From positions 1,041,814-1,088,454 of the forward strand of contig BFEA01000294.1 of the NCBI GenBank assembly GCA_003427395.1: a stretch of DNA of 46,641 bases, given 5' to 3'. Shown here in pieces: positions 33,601 to 44,877 of this stretch. Below the pieces are notes generated by a model. The model was not told the origin of the DNA, searched no databases, and saw nothing but the letters and a program-made list of their open reading frames with translations. The first letter of the stretch is position 1. The number at the start of each line of letters is the position of its first letter. Position numbers and translations under genes: made by a program. The stretch comes from Chara braunii. Its lineage: Eukaryota > Streptophyta > Charophyceae > Charales > Characeae.

Positions 33601-34790
33601 GAAGCAAGAAGATAAAAAAATAATGAAGGGAGAATGAGTTTCATGCATGAAATTCAAAATGCAAAGTTGCGAAATACTTGGAAGTGAAAAAATTGACTAA
33701 CCATGAGCAAATGAAGATAAAAACACTAAGAAGAACAAAAAATGCAGTTGCGATTTACACACAAAAAAACGATGAACAAAAAGTGACAGATGCATGAAAA
33801 CTAAAAATGCAAAGTGGCAAAATACTCTGAAGAGGGAAAATGGACAAAGCATGAACACATGAAGATAAAAACACTAAGAAGAGCAAGAAATAAAGTTACG
33901 ATCTACACCTGAGTGAAAAGACGAACAAGAAGTGAGAGAGAGAGAGTGAAACTTACTAAACTTTCTCTCATCATGAAAACTCAAAATGCTAAGTGGAGAA
34001 ATACTTTGAGGTGGGAAAATGGACAAAGCATGAGCACATGAAGAGAATAAAACCAAGAAGAAGAAAAAATAGAGTTACAATTTACACCCAAGTGAGAAAA
34101 CGAAAAAAAAAAGTGAAGGGTCATACATGAAAACTTTGAATGCAAAGTGGCAAAATACTTTGAAGTGGAAAAATTGACAAAGCATGAGCACATGAAAACA
34201 AAAGCACTAAGAAGAGAAAAAAAATAAAGTTGTGATTTACACCCAGACGATAAAATGGCCAAAAAGTGAAGGTTCGTGAATGAAAACTCAAAATACGAAG
34301 TGACGAAATATTTGGAGTGGGAAAATGGATAAAGCATGAACAAATGAGGATAAGAAGACTAAGAAAAACAAGAAATGAAATTGCGATACACACTCAAGTG
34401 AGAAGATGAACAGAAAGTGAAGAATCATGCATGAAAAATTAATATGCAAGGCGGCGAAATAGTTTGAAGTGGGAAAATGCACAAAGCATGAGCTCATGAA
34501 GACAAAAATATTAAAAAAAGCGAGCAATGAAGTTGCGATTTACACCCAAGTGAGAACATGAAAAAAAAAGTAAAGGCTTATGAATGAAAACAAAAAATGC
34601 AAAGTGACGATGTACTTTGAAGTGAAAAAATTGACAAAGCATGAACACATGAAGACAATACCAGTGAGAAAAACAAGAGATGAAGTTGCGATTTACGTCT
34701 CAATGAGAAGATGAACAAAAATGAATGGATTCTCATGCATACAATCTCAAAATGGAAAGTGACAAAATATATTGGAGTGAAAAATAGGGC

Positions 34791-35009
34791 TACATGGAGG
34801 CAATCTCTAGCGGAGAAGCTACAATCTACCTTCCCTATGTTTAGTGTGGAAGGAAATAAAAACAAATGAAGAATACTTAGGAAAAGAAGAAGGAAATGAA
34901 GGGAAAGAAGAAGGAGATGAAGAAGAAGGAGAAGAGGAAGAGGAGGAGGAGGAAAAAAAAATACTGGAAGAAGAAGAAAAAGAGGAAGAAGTATAGGAAG
35001 AAGAAGAAG

Positions 35010-35040
<31 letters not shown>
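34791..35040. repeat. (GAA)n / GAGGA-rich microsatellite zone
   Basis: A purine-rich stretch from about 34865 grades into a pure GAA tract at about 34997-35037. It marks the right edge of the satellite array. Confidence 0.9.
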
Positions 35041-37828
35041 TTTTCACTTACCTCCTCTAGTATCTTGAGATGAAGATGTCAATCTTGGTGAAACCATATT
35101 TCCCTTTGTGCACTTGGAGCCCAGCTATGGCTTCCTTCTTCTTCAAGCCCTCGCTCCTTCCTTCCTCGGTCTAAACCAGACTATGGCAAACTCCTACCAC
35201 TAAGGTTATGAAGTTTTTCCCCCTATGAAGCCTAAGTGCACCCCTGCTAGCCTTCCTCTCTCCTTCACAGCCTTGGGGCTATGGCGGATCACTTCCCTAG
35301 GCTGGCACAACCTCTACTAGCCTCAATAGGCTCTCCCACTAACCTACAGCCTCCTCCAAGCTTCTAAATTGGCAGCGGTTCCCCTCCTCTCACTCCGGTT
35401 GAGTGTAGAGTTCTCTTGGGCTCTGACGAGCAACATGTACTTGCCTCATGCAAATGTGATTGTGGTGGGCTGCTCCCCTAGCTTATATAGGCAAGGCACA
35501 ACACTTCGGCCAACCCATGGACCTCCCCATGTACCCCATGGTGAACCGAGGTACCCCCAATACTTTTTCCCTTCACTAGGCCTTTCTGGGAGCATCTGGG
35601 TCTTTTCTTGGCCAGATACATGTAGTCCGAGTGGTTGGTACCAGCTGGGTCTGCCTCTAGAGACTCCTCAAGCCTCATTTTCATTTTCAGATGCTGCCCC
35701 TTGGGTCCGAATATTCAAGCGACAACTCTACTTGAAAGGAAAAGGCTTTGTGAACCTTTTTCAAAATTTTCTCGTCCTACCTCAATTTGAGTAGGCCGAG
35801 GTACTTTCTTGTACCGCGGTGCTATCTCAACCTTGGCTCTGGCTGGGATCCAAGACTAGCATTAATCCGAGCTGCCCCCAAGTGGTCCTTGCTTCAGATT
35901 TGAGCCCCAAGGCTCACTTTTCAATTTTGGTGCATCTGGCCTTCTTTTTCGGCCAAATGTATTGTTTCGTTATTTTCCCTTAGTTATTTCTGTCTATTTT
36001 GGGCTGCAAGAATATTCCGGAGTTGGCAGCTTGAACTGGCCCCATAAAAATGGTCACATGGCCAATAAAGTAAAAGCAGGGTCAGAAACAATTCCGATCC
36101 ATGAAGCAAGGATTTCCACGCAAGGACTGATTCCCTGTAAAGATGCAAGCTCTTCGTGGTGGTACAACATATGATCCAATTCTTCATTCACTCCCATTTA
36201 AAAAATTATAAGTTGGGAAAGCATGAGATCGATTAGCTTGAGGCATTCCGAACAAATAGAGTCGATTAAGAATTGGGATCACGACCAGTCCATGTGGAAA
36301 GGATTTCGCCCCGAAGGATTTCCCATCCTTCGTAGGAGAAACCAAACTTGAAATTGTGGGCGAAATTTGTTTCTTTCATCTCCCTCCTTCCTATCTTTCT
36401 TTTTGGATCTTTTTGTGATTACTTGAGTGCATGCGATCAAGATATCATAAAAAAAAAAAAAACCTGAGCGTCACATATATGGCGCGCTCCATCTTTTATG
36501 CATTTGCGAGATCCTGAGCCCCCTTCTTTTTTTGTTGTGTACTCTCTCAGTAATCAGGGTCGATCTAATTTTACTTCCTTTACCCGGTTCCGGTTGCATT
36601 TTTAAGCAGATGGTAATGTTAGGTTCAGAGCGTTTGGTCGTGGTATTTAGCATCTCACTGATCGCAAGGCTTGTCCGTAATGACCCCCAATGCATGGAGC
36701 GCGTTGGCCAGTTTCGCCGGCCAAAATTTGCCTTTGTCGTTTCTGCAGTTTTTGAGATTTCTCTTATGTTTTTATGGTTTTACGTAGGATTTATGCGCGC
36801 CTTAGCGATCACGTTCTGACTTTTTTTTGCTCAAGTTTTCTTGAATCTGAAAATCACGTCTATCTATTGGATTACTCGGTACAGGTGACCATGCATTTTT
36901 TTTTGACGAATGATGAAATAGGAATAAGCGTAGGAATTCGCGCGTTTCTAATTACGCACGCAAAATTTTCTTTTGAACTTTTCAATTTCAATGCGGCTTT
37001 AGAAATTGGGCACGACTTCATTTTCATTGCTCGTAACTGTTCTGGTGCCTTTTTATTTTGTGCGTATGTATTTTTTGGCACCGCTCCTCGACGAGCTTCT
37101 GACTTCCGTTGAATCTTGGTTTTTCTCCACTTTGTCTTTTGTAACCTTTTTTCCTGCCTTTGTTTCCGCGTAGGAAAGCTTCGCCGATGCCCCGAGCACA
37201 CATAGAAATCAAATGACAACATGTAAAGAGGCTCTTTACTCCCCACACTGTGATCTGATTGGCTACGAATTACTCCACGCGGATTGACATAGCTCCTCCA
37301 AATGTCTTTCCCTTTCTTGTTTCCTCCCTCCTTTGCCATCTCTTTGTATCCTCTCTCCCACTTCTTCGCAACTATAAATTTCGCAAGTGCGTCACTCTCG
37401 CTCTCTCGCAATGCATCGGCCAACTCTGGTGAAGTTGTGGCTAGATGAGGTGGTGATCAACGTTTTGAAAAGTCATAACGAGTTTGCTACAACTTTGCGG
37501 GGTTGCACGCTCGATCGCTGCGACGTACTGCAACATCCACGCGAATTTGTGTCGTAGTTAAGTAGACGGGATGACAATCGTTGGGTCTACGTATTGAGCA
37601 TGCGGCGGTCGGGACCGTTGATGCTCAAGCCAAGAAAGGCGTGTTGATTGGATGTATGGCCCAGGACTAGAGCTCGAGAGCACAAACCCTTGTGCCTTGT
37701 TTCCTTGGTTTCTCTGCTGGTCACATTTTGGAGTCAAGTTCTTGTGTGCCCGAAAATCGATTCAACGTGGGTTCCGCGTTGGAAGATTGAACGTGCGTTG
37801 AATCTGCGTTGAATCCCCTTAAAAAACC
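35041..37828. other. Unassigned region, no supported gene
   Basis: Open stretches exist (for example 35369-35794 plus and 36872-37423 minus, the latter Lys/Arg-rich) but show no family motif and no paired splice or start context that I trust. A perfect 8-bp hairpin CGAAGGAT/ATCCTTCG lies at 36312-36332. The word GCGTTGAA recurs near 37770-37815. Confidence 0.5.
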
Positions 37829-37856
37829 CATTACTATTTTTAAAAAAATAGTAATG
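37829..37856. repeat. Perfect 13-bp hairpin
   Basis: CATTACTATTTTT (37829-37841) and AAAAATAGTAATG (37844-37856) are perfect complements separated by two bases. There is no adjacent gene that it could terminate. Confidence 0.85.
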
Positions 37857-38149
37857 TGCTCATGCTCTACAACCTCATATTTTTATTTTTATTTTTTGGG
37901 CTTTTACTATATTTAAAAAAAATCATAAACGTAAAGACAATGGGAAAAAAAAAAAAGATGCAAATATATATATATATTTTTTGGTTGCACAGAGATATTT
38001 TTAGGGCTAAGAAACAAAGCCAAAAAAACAAGCTAAAAATATAGGGTTATCGACATTTCAAAGATGTACAACAACATTATTTATTATTATTTTTTTTTTT
38101 ACTTCATGTATTTAAAAAAAAAAGCATAAAAGCAAATAAAAAAAGAAAA

Positions 38150-38370
38150 AAACAAACACACACTCAAACATAGAGACCCACAACACACACAAACTGTGAC
38201 AATAACACATATGCACACACACACACACGCCAACAATCATGCGCGCGCACACACACACACACTTACAAACACACACGTACATAAACACATGCGCATACAT
38301 ACATATTCATGCACATACACACTCTCACACGCAGGCATACACATACACGCATGCGCGCACACACAGCACA
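38150..38370. repeat. CA-rich low-complexity tract
   Basis: Interrupted (CA)n with CACGC/CATGCG variants, preceded by A/T homopolymers from about 37850. The short ORFs of His/Thr or Val/Cys are artefacts. Confidence 0.95.
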
Positions 38371-40685
38371 CCGTGGGCGAGGTCCCACTAGCAACGGGAT
38401 AGGATAGAAACGAGTTTGTGGGGCAGTTAAGTGACCCAAATCCTGCCGTGCAGTACTCGTGATCCCACGGTCAGCATTTTACTTCTATTACCCGAAAAAG
38501 TAAGGAGATCTTCGTTCCCCTCCCCCTCTCCTTAACACTGGGCATGCCGTGCAAAAAAAGTTTCCTGCCAGAATCTTTTCAATCGGTTGGGGGTGTGGCC
38601 AACCCCAAATGAGGATGGGGTCAGCCTTAGGCCCACTGGATAGAAGATTTTCAGTATTTTACTTGCTATTGTGCAATTATCTCATTGGGTGGAGTCCTCC
38701 TTCAATCACGGAGTATATGGAGGGTGTCAGGATCAATGCTGACAAAAGTCAAGTTTATTCCAGAAAATCTGGCGGTTACTTTGTTCACTGTTGTTGCAAC
38801 CACCACCATCAGATCATTTGTGATCTGATGGCTGGGAAGCACTCTGACGTGATTTCCGATGGCAGGTCTCTATGTTTTTGTTTTTTTTTTTGTCTTTCTT
38901 GTGTTTTCTCAGCCCAAAAATTCGTAATGAACCTGTCAGGCCGCCGCCACTCAGTGTCACAATGGATCGGCCACACTCCTAATATCCGACTGCTAATAGG
39001 ACCTCGCCCCTGCACATAGATAACGGGGGCCTTGGGGGTTGGGGGATGTAGGGGCGAATGGCTTAGAGAACTTCCGGGTGGGTCTGGGGACTGGTGCCGA
39101 GGGTTTGGTGAGTGGCAGGTGGCAGGCCGGTCGGTGTTGGTCTAATTCGGTGGTATAAGATGTGCTTCAGGGGTTAGTTTTTTTTTTTTTTTTTTGCCTA
39201 GGGCCACGTGTTCCGGACCCCGCGCATCAATTCCGTTTTTCCGAAAAGCGCAGGAGCCACCCTTTTTCGCGTTTAACGGGAATTCAACGATATTTCTTAG
39301 AATTCAACGGGAGTTTAATTCCCCCGTTCCCCATTAAAAAGACATGCAGTCAAGTTCTATGGCGGTCTGCCAGTTTTCCTCTTAATCTTGAACAAATGTA
39401 TCTTCTCTTTCCTTTCCTCTCTCATCTCTCTTCATGAATGAATGAGTGGATGTATGGATGTGTGTGGAGGTGTTGGTGAATGTATATGTAGGTAGAGTTC
39501 CTACTAGCCCTTGTGTTGTCAAGATCTCGCCAAGCAATAATCGTTGAAACGCAATGCCCAATGTCGGTCCCTTAATGAAGATGTATGCACCTCCCTATCT
39601 TTGTGGAAGTGATGTGTTAATGATGGATAAGGATTTCGTCGGAGGTGTTCTCCACGTTTCTCGTCGACCCACCCTGCTGGTTTCTCGGGATAATATTCCC
39701 TTCCAAGGGAGGATTGTAGCAAGGACCTTCGCCATGTTCCTATCGACGGCGAACGAGCAACAATCCTCGATCCCATTAATATTTTGATCCCTCGGATGAG
39801 CACCCCCTGTAGATGTCCTGTACATGAAGGTCCCAGGACATTTTTGTCTTCACCCCGTTCTTTTGATGTACTTATGATTGAGCGCTCGGAAGAACTTCTT
39901 CTTGAACTCTTCCACTAGTTTCCTAGGTAACCCCCGCGGTGGCAGAATATCAAACGTGAAGGTTAAAATTGTGAGATCCGATATCCGACGGGGAGGTAAT
40001 CCCCGGAACGAATCAGACTTGATCACCTTGTTTTTGTGAACGGTGGGTGCGCGCAGATTGGCCACGTGGATTGAGTCAGTGGACCCTTCAGGATGTCGAC
40101 TTCTCGAACCTCCCTACACGCGACCTTTCCCGAATAATGAGGTTAGGACACGTGTCTGCCAGCGGCACGTACAAATAGCCGTTGCCAAGATAGGTGGCCC
40201 TTATCACTTCCCTTCATAAGCACGGTGCTCAGGGTTCGTTAACGTGGGTTATTTTATAGTCGATACCTACTTCCCTCCTTATTCCGTTCTGCTCCCGTTC
40301 AACGACTTGATCACTATCCCGTGGCCGACGGTTGCTTCCCATTGACCTTGCACCCTGTGCATCGATTGTCGTCGTACGGAGCGCTTTCAAGCCCAAGGGT
40401 TCGATTAACGGGCACGTGGCGAGGAGGAATACAATCAGAAAGTAGTGAGATTGTGGCTCTCTGATTCAGATTCAAAACTTTGCGACAAACGACATCGATC
40501 CCTCGTTCGAAATGGAGATCCGATGTGCGTTTCCCAAACCTTTCGACCGACAAAGGGACGTAGCGCTGCTCACATGAACGTTCAAAGATACGTTTTGGAT
40601 TAGATAGTCGTTGAGGAAGGGCCCACTTCCTTATCCTTCCTGCTTTTTAGTCGTCGCTCCATATTCGTGACCACCCGAGAGATTT
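38371..40685. other. Unassigned region with weak minus-strand coding-like stretches
   Basis: A perfect 11-bp hairpin CCATCAGATCA/TGATCTGATGG lies at 38806-38831. On the minus strand, frames at 40553-40314, 40065-39850 and 39803-39519 have ordinary amino-acid composition and little overlap, and might be remnants of one degraded gene. I recognise no motif in them and do not call a CDS. GAATTCAACG words recur at 39270-39320. Confidence 0.4.
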
Positions 40686-40747
40686 CAGTTATGTATGTGC
40701 GAGGATCTGAGTCCTCGGCAGGCCTAAGGGCCCCCGGTTACAGTTGT

Positions 40748-40770
40748 GCCCGCCCTAAGTGAAGGCGGGC
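40748..40770. repeat. GC hairpin near the presumed start of the LTR region
   Basis: GCCCGCC (40748-40754) pairs with GGCGGGC (40764-40770). It lies about 950 bp upstream of the primer-binding site. Its relation to the LTR is unproven. Confidence 0.6.
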
Positions 40771-41335
40771 CTAACATTTCACAAGAGGCCTTTGACTGTC
40801 AATTTCATATTTGGGGTACAGGCAGCTGCGACGCGCCAATTGGTTGAGAGAAACACAAGCCGAGCAACCAAGACATTTCCACGGCCTCCTGGGCCTTTCC
40901 AATGCGTGCAGGCCCTGGACGAGAAACGCAGCCCCATACACTGACAGTTGGGAGACCCAACCGACAGAGGCCCAGTAGCTGCAAAGTAGCATGCAACATT
41001 CTGAGGCCTACCGGAAACTTCTGGGCCCAGGCCAAGTCCTGCCAGGCTGCGAAGCAGGCTGGCTTTTTCCATATAGGAAAGAGTTCGCCACTTTCAGCCT
41101 CATTTAGACACTCGCATGTTAGCAGCAACGCTGCTGGAGCAAATGCTCGTGGGCTGCTGCTGGCGCTGAGAGGCGAGGTGCAGCACGTGCGGTCGTGCAG
41201 GGAAGCAGGGCACTGCTGAGGGCAGTGCCATAGCCTAACCACCATAGCTGGTGGGCTTGGACTACAGTGAGGTGCATGAGTGGTCTTCGGGTGTAAGGGA
41301 GGAAGACGTGGGTGTAAAGTCAGGGAAGGGCGAAG

Positions 41336-41361
41336 GATGATGATGATGATGATGATGATGT
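41336..41361. repeat. (ATG)n microsatellite
   Basis: A trinucleotide GAT/TGA tract inside the presumed 5' LTR. It produces a poly-Ile run in the antisense frame. Confidence 0.95.
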
Positions 41362-41703
41362 GAGGGCACTTACCTTGTATTGGCGATGGTCTGCATAAGG
41401 GCGACATCCTCAAGTACTTCGGGTTGTCGCTGATGTCAACAGTTGGATTGTCTATTCGTAGGCTGATCGTAGCTGTGTAGGAGTAGGCTGGGCGCTGAGC
41501 TCCAAGTAGGAGTGTGAAGGGACTGGACTCTTGTGTTGTTGGCGGAGAGAGAAAACTCTCCTTGACATTGGTTTTCAGTACTACGGACCTCCATTGGTGT
41601 ATTATTGGTGCAATGCGCTCTCTGGACACAGTGTGAATATCTGACTTTCAATGTGATGGTGTAATCTGGATTTGCCATTTCGCTGTTGCTTATTTTCCTT
41701 GCA
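41362..41703 (+). mobile_element. Candidate 3' part of the 5' LTR of the Ty3/gypsy element
   Basis: The sequence ends in CA at 41702-41703, three bases before a classic primer-binding site, which is where an LTR should end. The LTR start could not be set: the partner LTR is outside the window and no unambiguous TG end was found between 40690 and 41360. The upper limit for the LTR start is therefore open. Confidence 0.5.
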
Positions 41704-41706
41704 ATT

Positions 41707-41718
41707 TGGTATCAAAGC
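41707..41718 (+). promoter_or_regulatory. Primer-binding site for initiator tRNA-Met
   Basis: TGGTATCAAAGC matches the usual plant LTR-retrotransposon primer-binding site TGGTATCAGAGC at 11 of 12 positions. That site is complementary to the 3' end of initiator tRNA-Met. It is on the same strand as, and 1.2 kb upstream of, the gag gene. Confidence 0.7.
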
Positions 41719-42951
41719 TGGTTCATATTGCGCTTCATTTATTCTTTGCAATAGCTGTTCGGTGCTTCGCATGAGGTGTGGGGCAGTGATAAGCCTTGGG
41801 CGTTGAATGTAGGGCGGCCCAGGGTCGTGTGGGCGTGTCAGGGAGCTATGTGGTGACATGCAAGGTGTATGCTGGATGATGATAGCTCGCTGATGTGACA
41901 TATTAAGCCGAGGTGAAATCGGTTGTGCCGAGGCAAAGACCGGTTATCATAAATGCACATCAAGTTGCTGGTGAGAAATTTGTGGTTGGGGGCAGCATTA
42001 TGAGGTACGTTGCTCTCTTCCTTATCTACCCTCTTCGTTACTTCTTACCGTAAGGAAGTGAGTTCTGTCTTGAAAGTCCTCTCGATGTGAGGTGTCGCGA
42101 GCGCTCAACCTTGAGAGTCGACATTCTTCCTGGGCGAAGCCTCTGAAGGGCCTTGGACGAAGCACTCGAGTCATAGTCACCATGCCAACCCGCTGGGACT
42201 AGTACACGCATGCTTTGCCGCAAGTCCTTGGTTCTGCTGCTTGCGCAATAGAGGTCATGCAGGGCATGCTAGCCCTTGGACAGACGCTTACCAGACCGTC
42301 TTTAAATATTTCGGGCGGAGGGACTCGGTGTTGACTCTGGCTGTGATCGTCGTCCTATCTGCGACGTTAAATAATTCCTGAGGAGTTACTGGGGATCTCC
42401 TTAAATGCCTCCTGATCAGCCAGATCAAACCGGGTGTAAGGCTCGTTGCATGCGAGGGTAAATAATGTGCAGGGGCTGGCAGGTTCGGCGTTGACTTGGG
42501 GCACAGGGGTGGGCCGGATTGCACACCTTCAGACACGCTGCTCAACCAGATGCTCAGGACGTTGACAGAAAGCGACGACTCAAGAAGGACACAGGGGGAG
42601 GGGGGATTCCGGTAACTGTTCACAGTGGCAATAATTAAATAAATTTGCCATCCAGTGTACATCTCCAGCAGAAGATATTATTTTTATTTTTGATTATCTA
42701 AGTTGTTACAGACTTGACTAACAACTGACAGACAACTGCAGATAGATTAGTTCTTTGCTACATTGGAATCTGTTCTAGGGTAATCTAAAAATAGATTGTG
42801 ATATTTCATGTAGGATCTGACATTAGTTACTACCTCACCTAACTGTTTTTGTTCAGTCGACCGAAATTAGTTGTGATTCGTAATCGGTTGTGTGTCAGGC
42901 TAAGGTAGGATTCAGTGTGAATTCTAGTTTAGATCACACACACTGTAGTTC
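41719..42951 (+). other. Leader between primer-binding site and gag
   Basis: No protein motif is seen. The first 900 bp are GC-richer and the last 290 bp AT-richer, so an insertion or composite origin is possible. The last bases before the gag ATG contain CACACACACTGTAGTTC. Confidence 0.45.
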
Positions 42952-44877
42952 ATGAGTGATGCAAGCACAAGTGAGGAGAAGTTGTTAGTGGACGACCGTA
43001 GGACTACTCGTGGAATTGCTCGCAGTCGACCTTTGAGTTTCCTAGAGTTAGGTCCAGGAAACGAGAGGAGACTGAGGAGAGAGGCTAGACAGAGAGCAGC
43101 GGCAAGGAGAGCGAGGGTAGCTGAGGATAGTGCCAGGTCTAGGATTTCAGCTAGCACCGGTACAACCATGACCACTTCCTCTACCATATCGCAGACTTCT
43201 TCACAAGCCACTTCGTCAGGAGTTAGTCAGAGTGGTTCTCAGGGGTCCATTAGCCAGAGTGTTGGCTTGCAAGTCAGCCAGTAAACTTAACTCACTCCGG
43301 AGGATTATAAAATCCTTCAAGCAGAAGAACTTCAGGATGAGTTACAACGACAATTGGATGAGGCAGCTGAGAGGAGAAGGAGAGCAATCATGAGGAAAGC
43401 TAGACTCTGTAGTAGAAGAGAGGAACTAGGCAGATTGGAAACATTAGATGAGTCAACGCTTGATCATGCGATGCGAACGCTGCGTAACTCGCTGCTTTGT
43501 GTGGCGGAAGCGCAGGCTGTCCAGCAGGAGTAGGTGGCTGAACTAATGGCAGGTTAGAAGGAGATTCTGGCTGCACTATGGGGTCCTCGTCCCATGATGA
43601 GGCAGCCTCAGTATGCTGTAGTTCCCCCTTCAGGTGCAGGTCCATCAGTGACACTGCTACCGGTAGGGCCTCAATTCTCACCTATGTTTGGCATGCCCCC
43701 TCCAGGTGGTTTGGTAGCAACTAGTGGTCCGGTTCATAGAGTCTCAATCATACCATCCACGACAGTGATCACTACAGTCCCACTGTCAAGTCAGGCCCAG
43801 GTTAGTGTGCAGCAACCTGTTTCGGTGGCTATGTAGCCACTACAGCAAGCCCCTGGGCCCATGGAGCCTATGCAGTGGATGCCCAAAATACCCTTGCTGA
43901 GTCCTAAGCCCTTCTCCGACGACAGGAAGAAGGACGAAGATTTGGATACCTCGGTAAGGACGATGCCTACAAAGCAAGAAGTTATTGTGGTTGCCTCCTT
44001 TTTAGAGGGGTCAGCAGCCCGTTGGTTGAATGGCCTAGTGCAGCAGCAGGGCTACGGTCATAATTTCGATGCCTGGGCACAGGCCCAGACATTGGAACAG
44101 TTCATACAGTCCGTGTACAACAGGTGGCATGACCCGCAAGGGGCTCAAAAGGCCACTGACGCTATCAACAGTCTTTCTGCCAGATGGTACAAGATTGTTA
44201 GAGAGCTAACGGACACTGTAGAACGTCTGCTCGTGGTACCTGGTGTGCGCTATGACCAGCAGGTACTCCTTACGGATTACCTTAGATGTCTGCCTTCAGA
44301 GGTAAGGACAAAGCTGGTAGATGAGGCTTATGTCGATCAGCACAACTTCGCCTCTTTCAACAAGAAAGCCTTGGACATAGAGGCAAAATTGGGATCTGCG
44401 CATCAGAGTCAGGGAGATGGTAGGAAAAAGAGGCTACCCCAGGACTGGAAGAAGAAAGGTCAACTAATGTTTGTCGACCACGATGGTTAGGCAACAAAAA
44501 TTGATGACTTCCCAGACCTTGGGGAGGACACAGAGCATGATGGGGCCAGTGAGACTTCGCATGGGGGAGTCGTGGCACCTATTAAGGAAAAGGCTAGGGG
44601 GACCGGGAAGAAGAAGGTAGTGTGATCCACGGGTCAGGGCGACCAAGGAACGCCTGCTTGGGTAAAACTTGGTTTAGAGTACGAGGTTTGGAGGGACCGA
44701 GTTGCCAGGGGCACGTGTATGAACTGTGACAATTTTGGCCACACGTCTAGAACGTGTCGAGGCAAGAAGGTCACCACGAGGGTAGCCTCACCAACGGTGG
44801 TAGGATTTTCTTCGAACTCTGGCACTGCTTCTGCGAGCACTTCGCAGGGAAACACCTCGGGCCAGTAGGAGTTTTAA
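42952..44877 (+). pseudogene. gag: Ty3/gypsy Gag polyprotein with CCHC knuckle
   Basis: One reading frame runs from ATG 42952 to TAA 44875-44877 without any frameshift, interrupted only by stops: TAA 43282 and 43288, TAG 43531, 43555, 43834 and 44488, TGA 44623, TAG 44866. Domains in order are a Ser/Thr/Arg-rich N-terminus, a charged coiled-coil-like segment (EELQDELQRQLDEAAERRRR), a Pro-rich linker (43590-43860), the retrotransposon capsid domain (ASFLEGSAARWLNGLVQQQG, QFIQSVYNRWHDPQGAQKAT, YLRCLPSEVRTKLVDEAYV) and the knuckle CMNCDNFGHTSRTC (44716-44757). Every stop is one C->T from CAG, CAA or CGA. It overlaps the protease-RT frame, which lies in the -1 frame, the usual Ty3/gypsy arrangement. 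The copy is recent enough to keep its frame but is inactive as it stands. Confidence 0.85.

Larger units (their letters stand above)
23756..34790. repeat. Satellite array, monomer about 147-172 bp, with higher-order ordering
   Basis: About 70 head-to-tail monomers share, in order, GATTTACACCCAAGTGAGAA, GATGAACAAAAAGTGAA, a variable middle (short, or with GAAACTCACTCTCATGCATG), GAAACTCAAAATGCAAAGTG, GCGAAATACTTTGAAGTGAG, AAAATTGACAAAGCATGAGC, ACATGAAGACAAAAACACTA and AGAAGAGCAAGAAATGAAGT. Measured spacings of the GTTGCGATTT word between 24073 and 25013 are 147, 151, 153, 155, 172 and 162 bp. Variant monomers recur in a fixed order, for example the GGATCATGCATCGAAACTC type near 24410, 26180, 27700, 31575 and 33000. 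The many short minus-strand ORFs are frames through the repeat. Monomer length near one nucleosome suggests a structural or centromere-like satellite, which is inference. Confidence 0.95.

Noticed and set aside
23756-34790. CRISPR-like array (regular repeats)
   Set aside because: Monomers are similar over their full length with no unique spacers of constant size, and the context is eukaryotic. It is a satellite.
23803-34865. Dozens of minus-strand ORFs with similar Phe/Ser/Cys-rich peptides
   Set aside because: They are frames through the satellite monomer. Starts and stops shift from unit to unit and the peptides follow the repeat, not a protein constraint.
35369-35794. A 141-codon plus-strand frame as a gene
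   Set aside because: No domain resemblance or conserved motif, and it lies in a region with no other coding signal.
36872-37423. A 183-codon Lys/Arg-rich minus-strand frame as a gene
   Set aside because: No recognisable motif, composition follows local A/T runs, and no convincing splice or promoter context was seen.
40805-41629. A 274-codon minus-strand frame, long for this window
   Set aside because: It is antisense to the presumed LTR, includes a poly-Ile run from the ATG microsatellite and Pro/Ser-rich low-complexity sequence, and shows no family motif.
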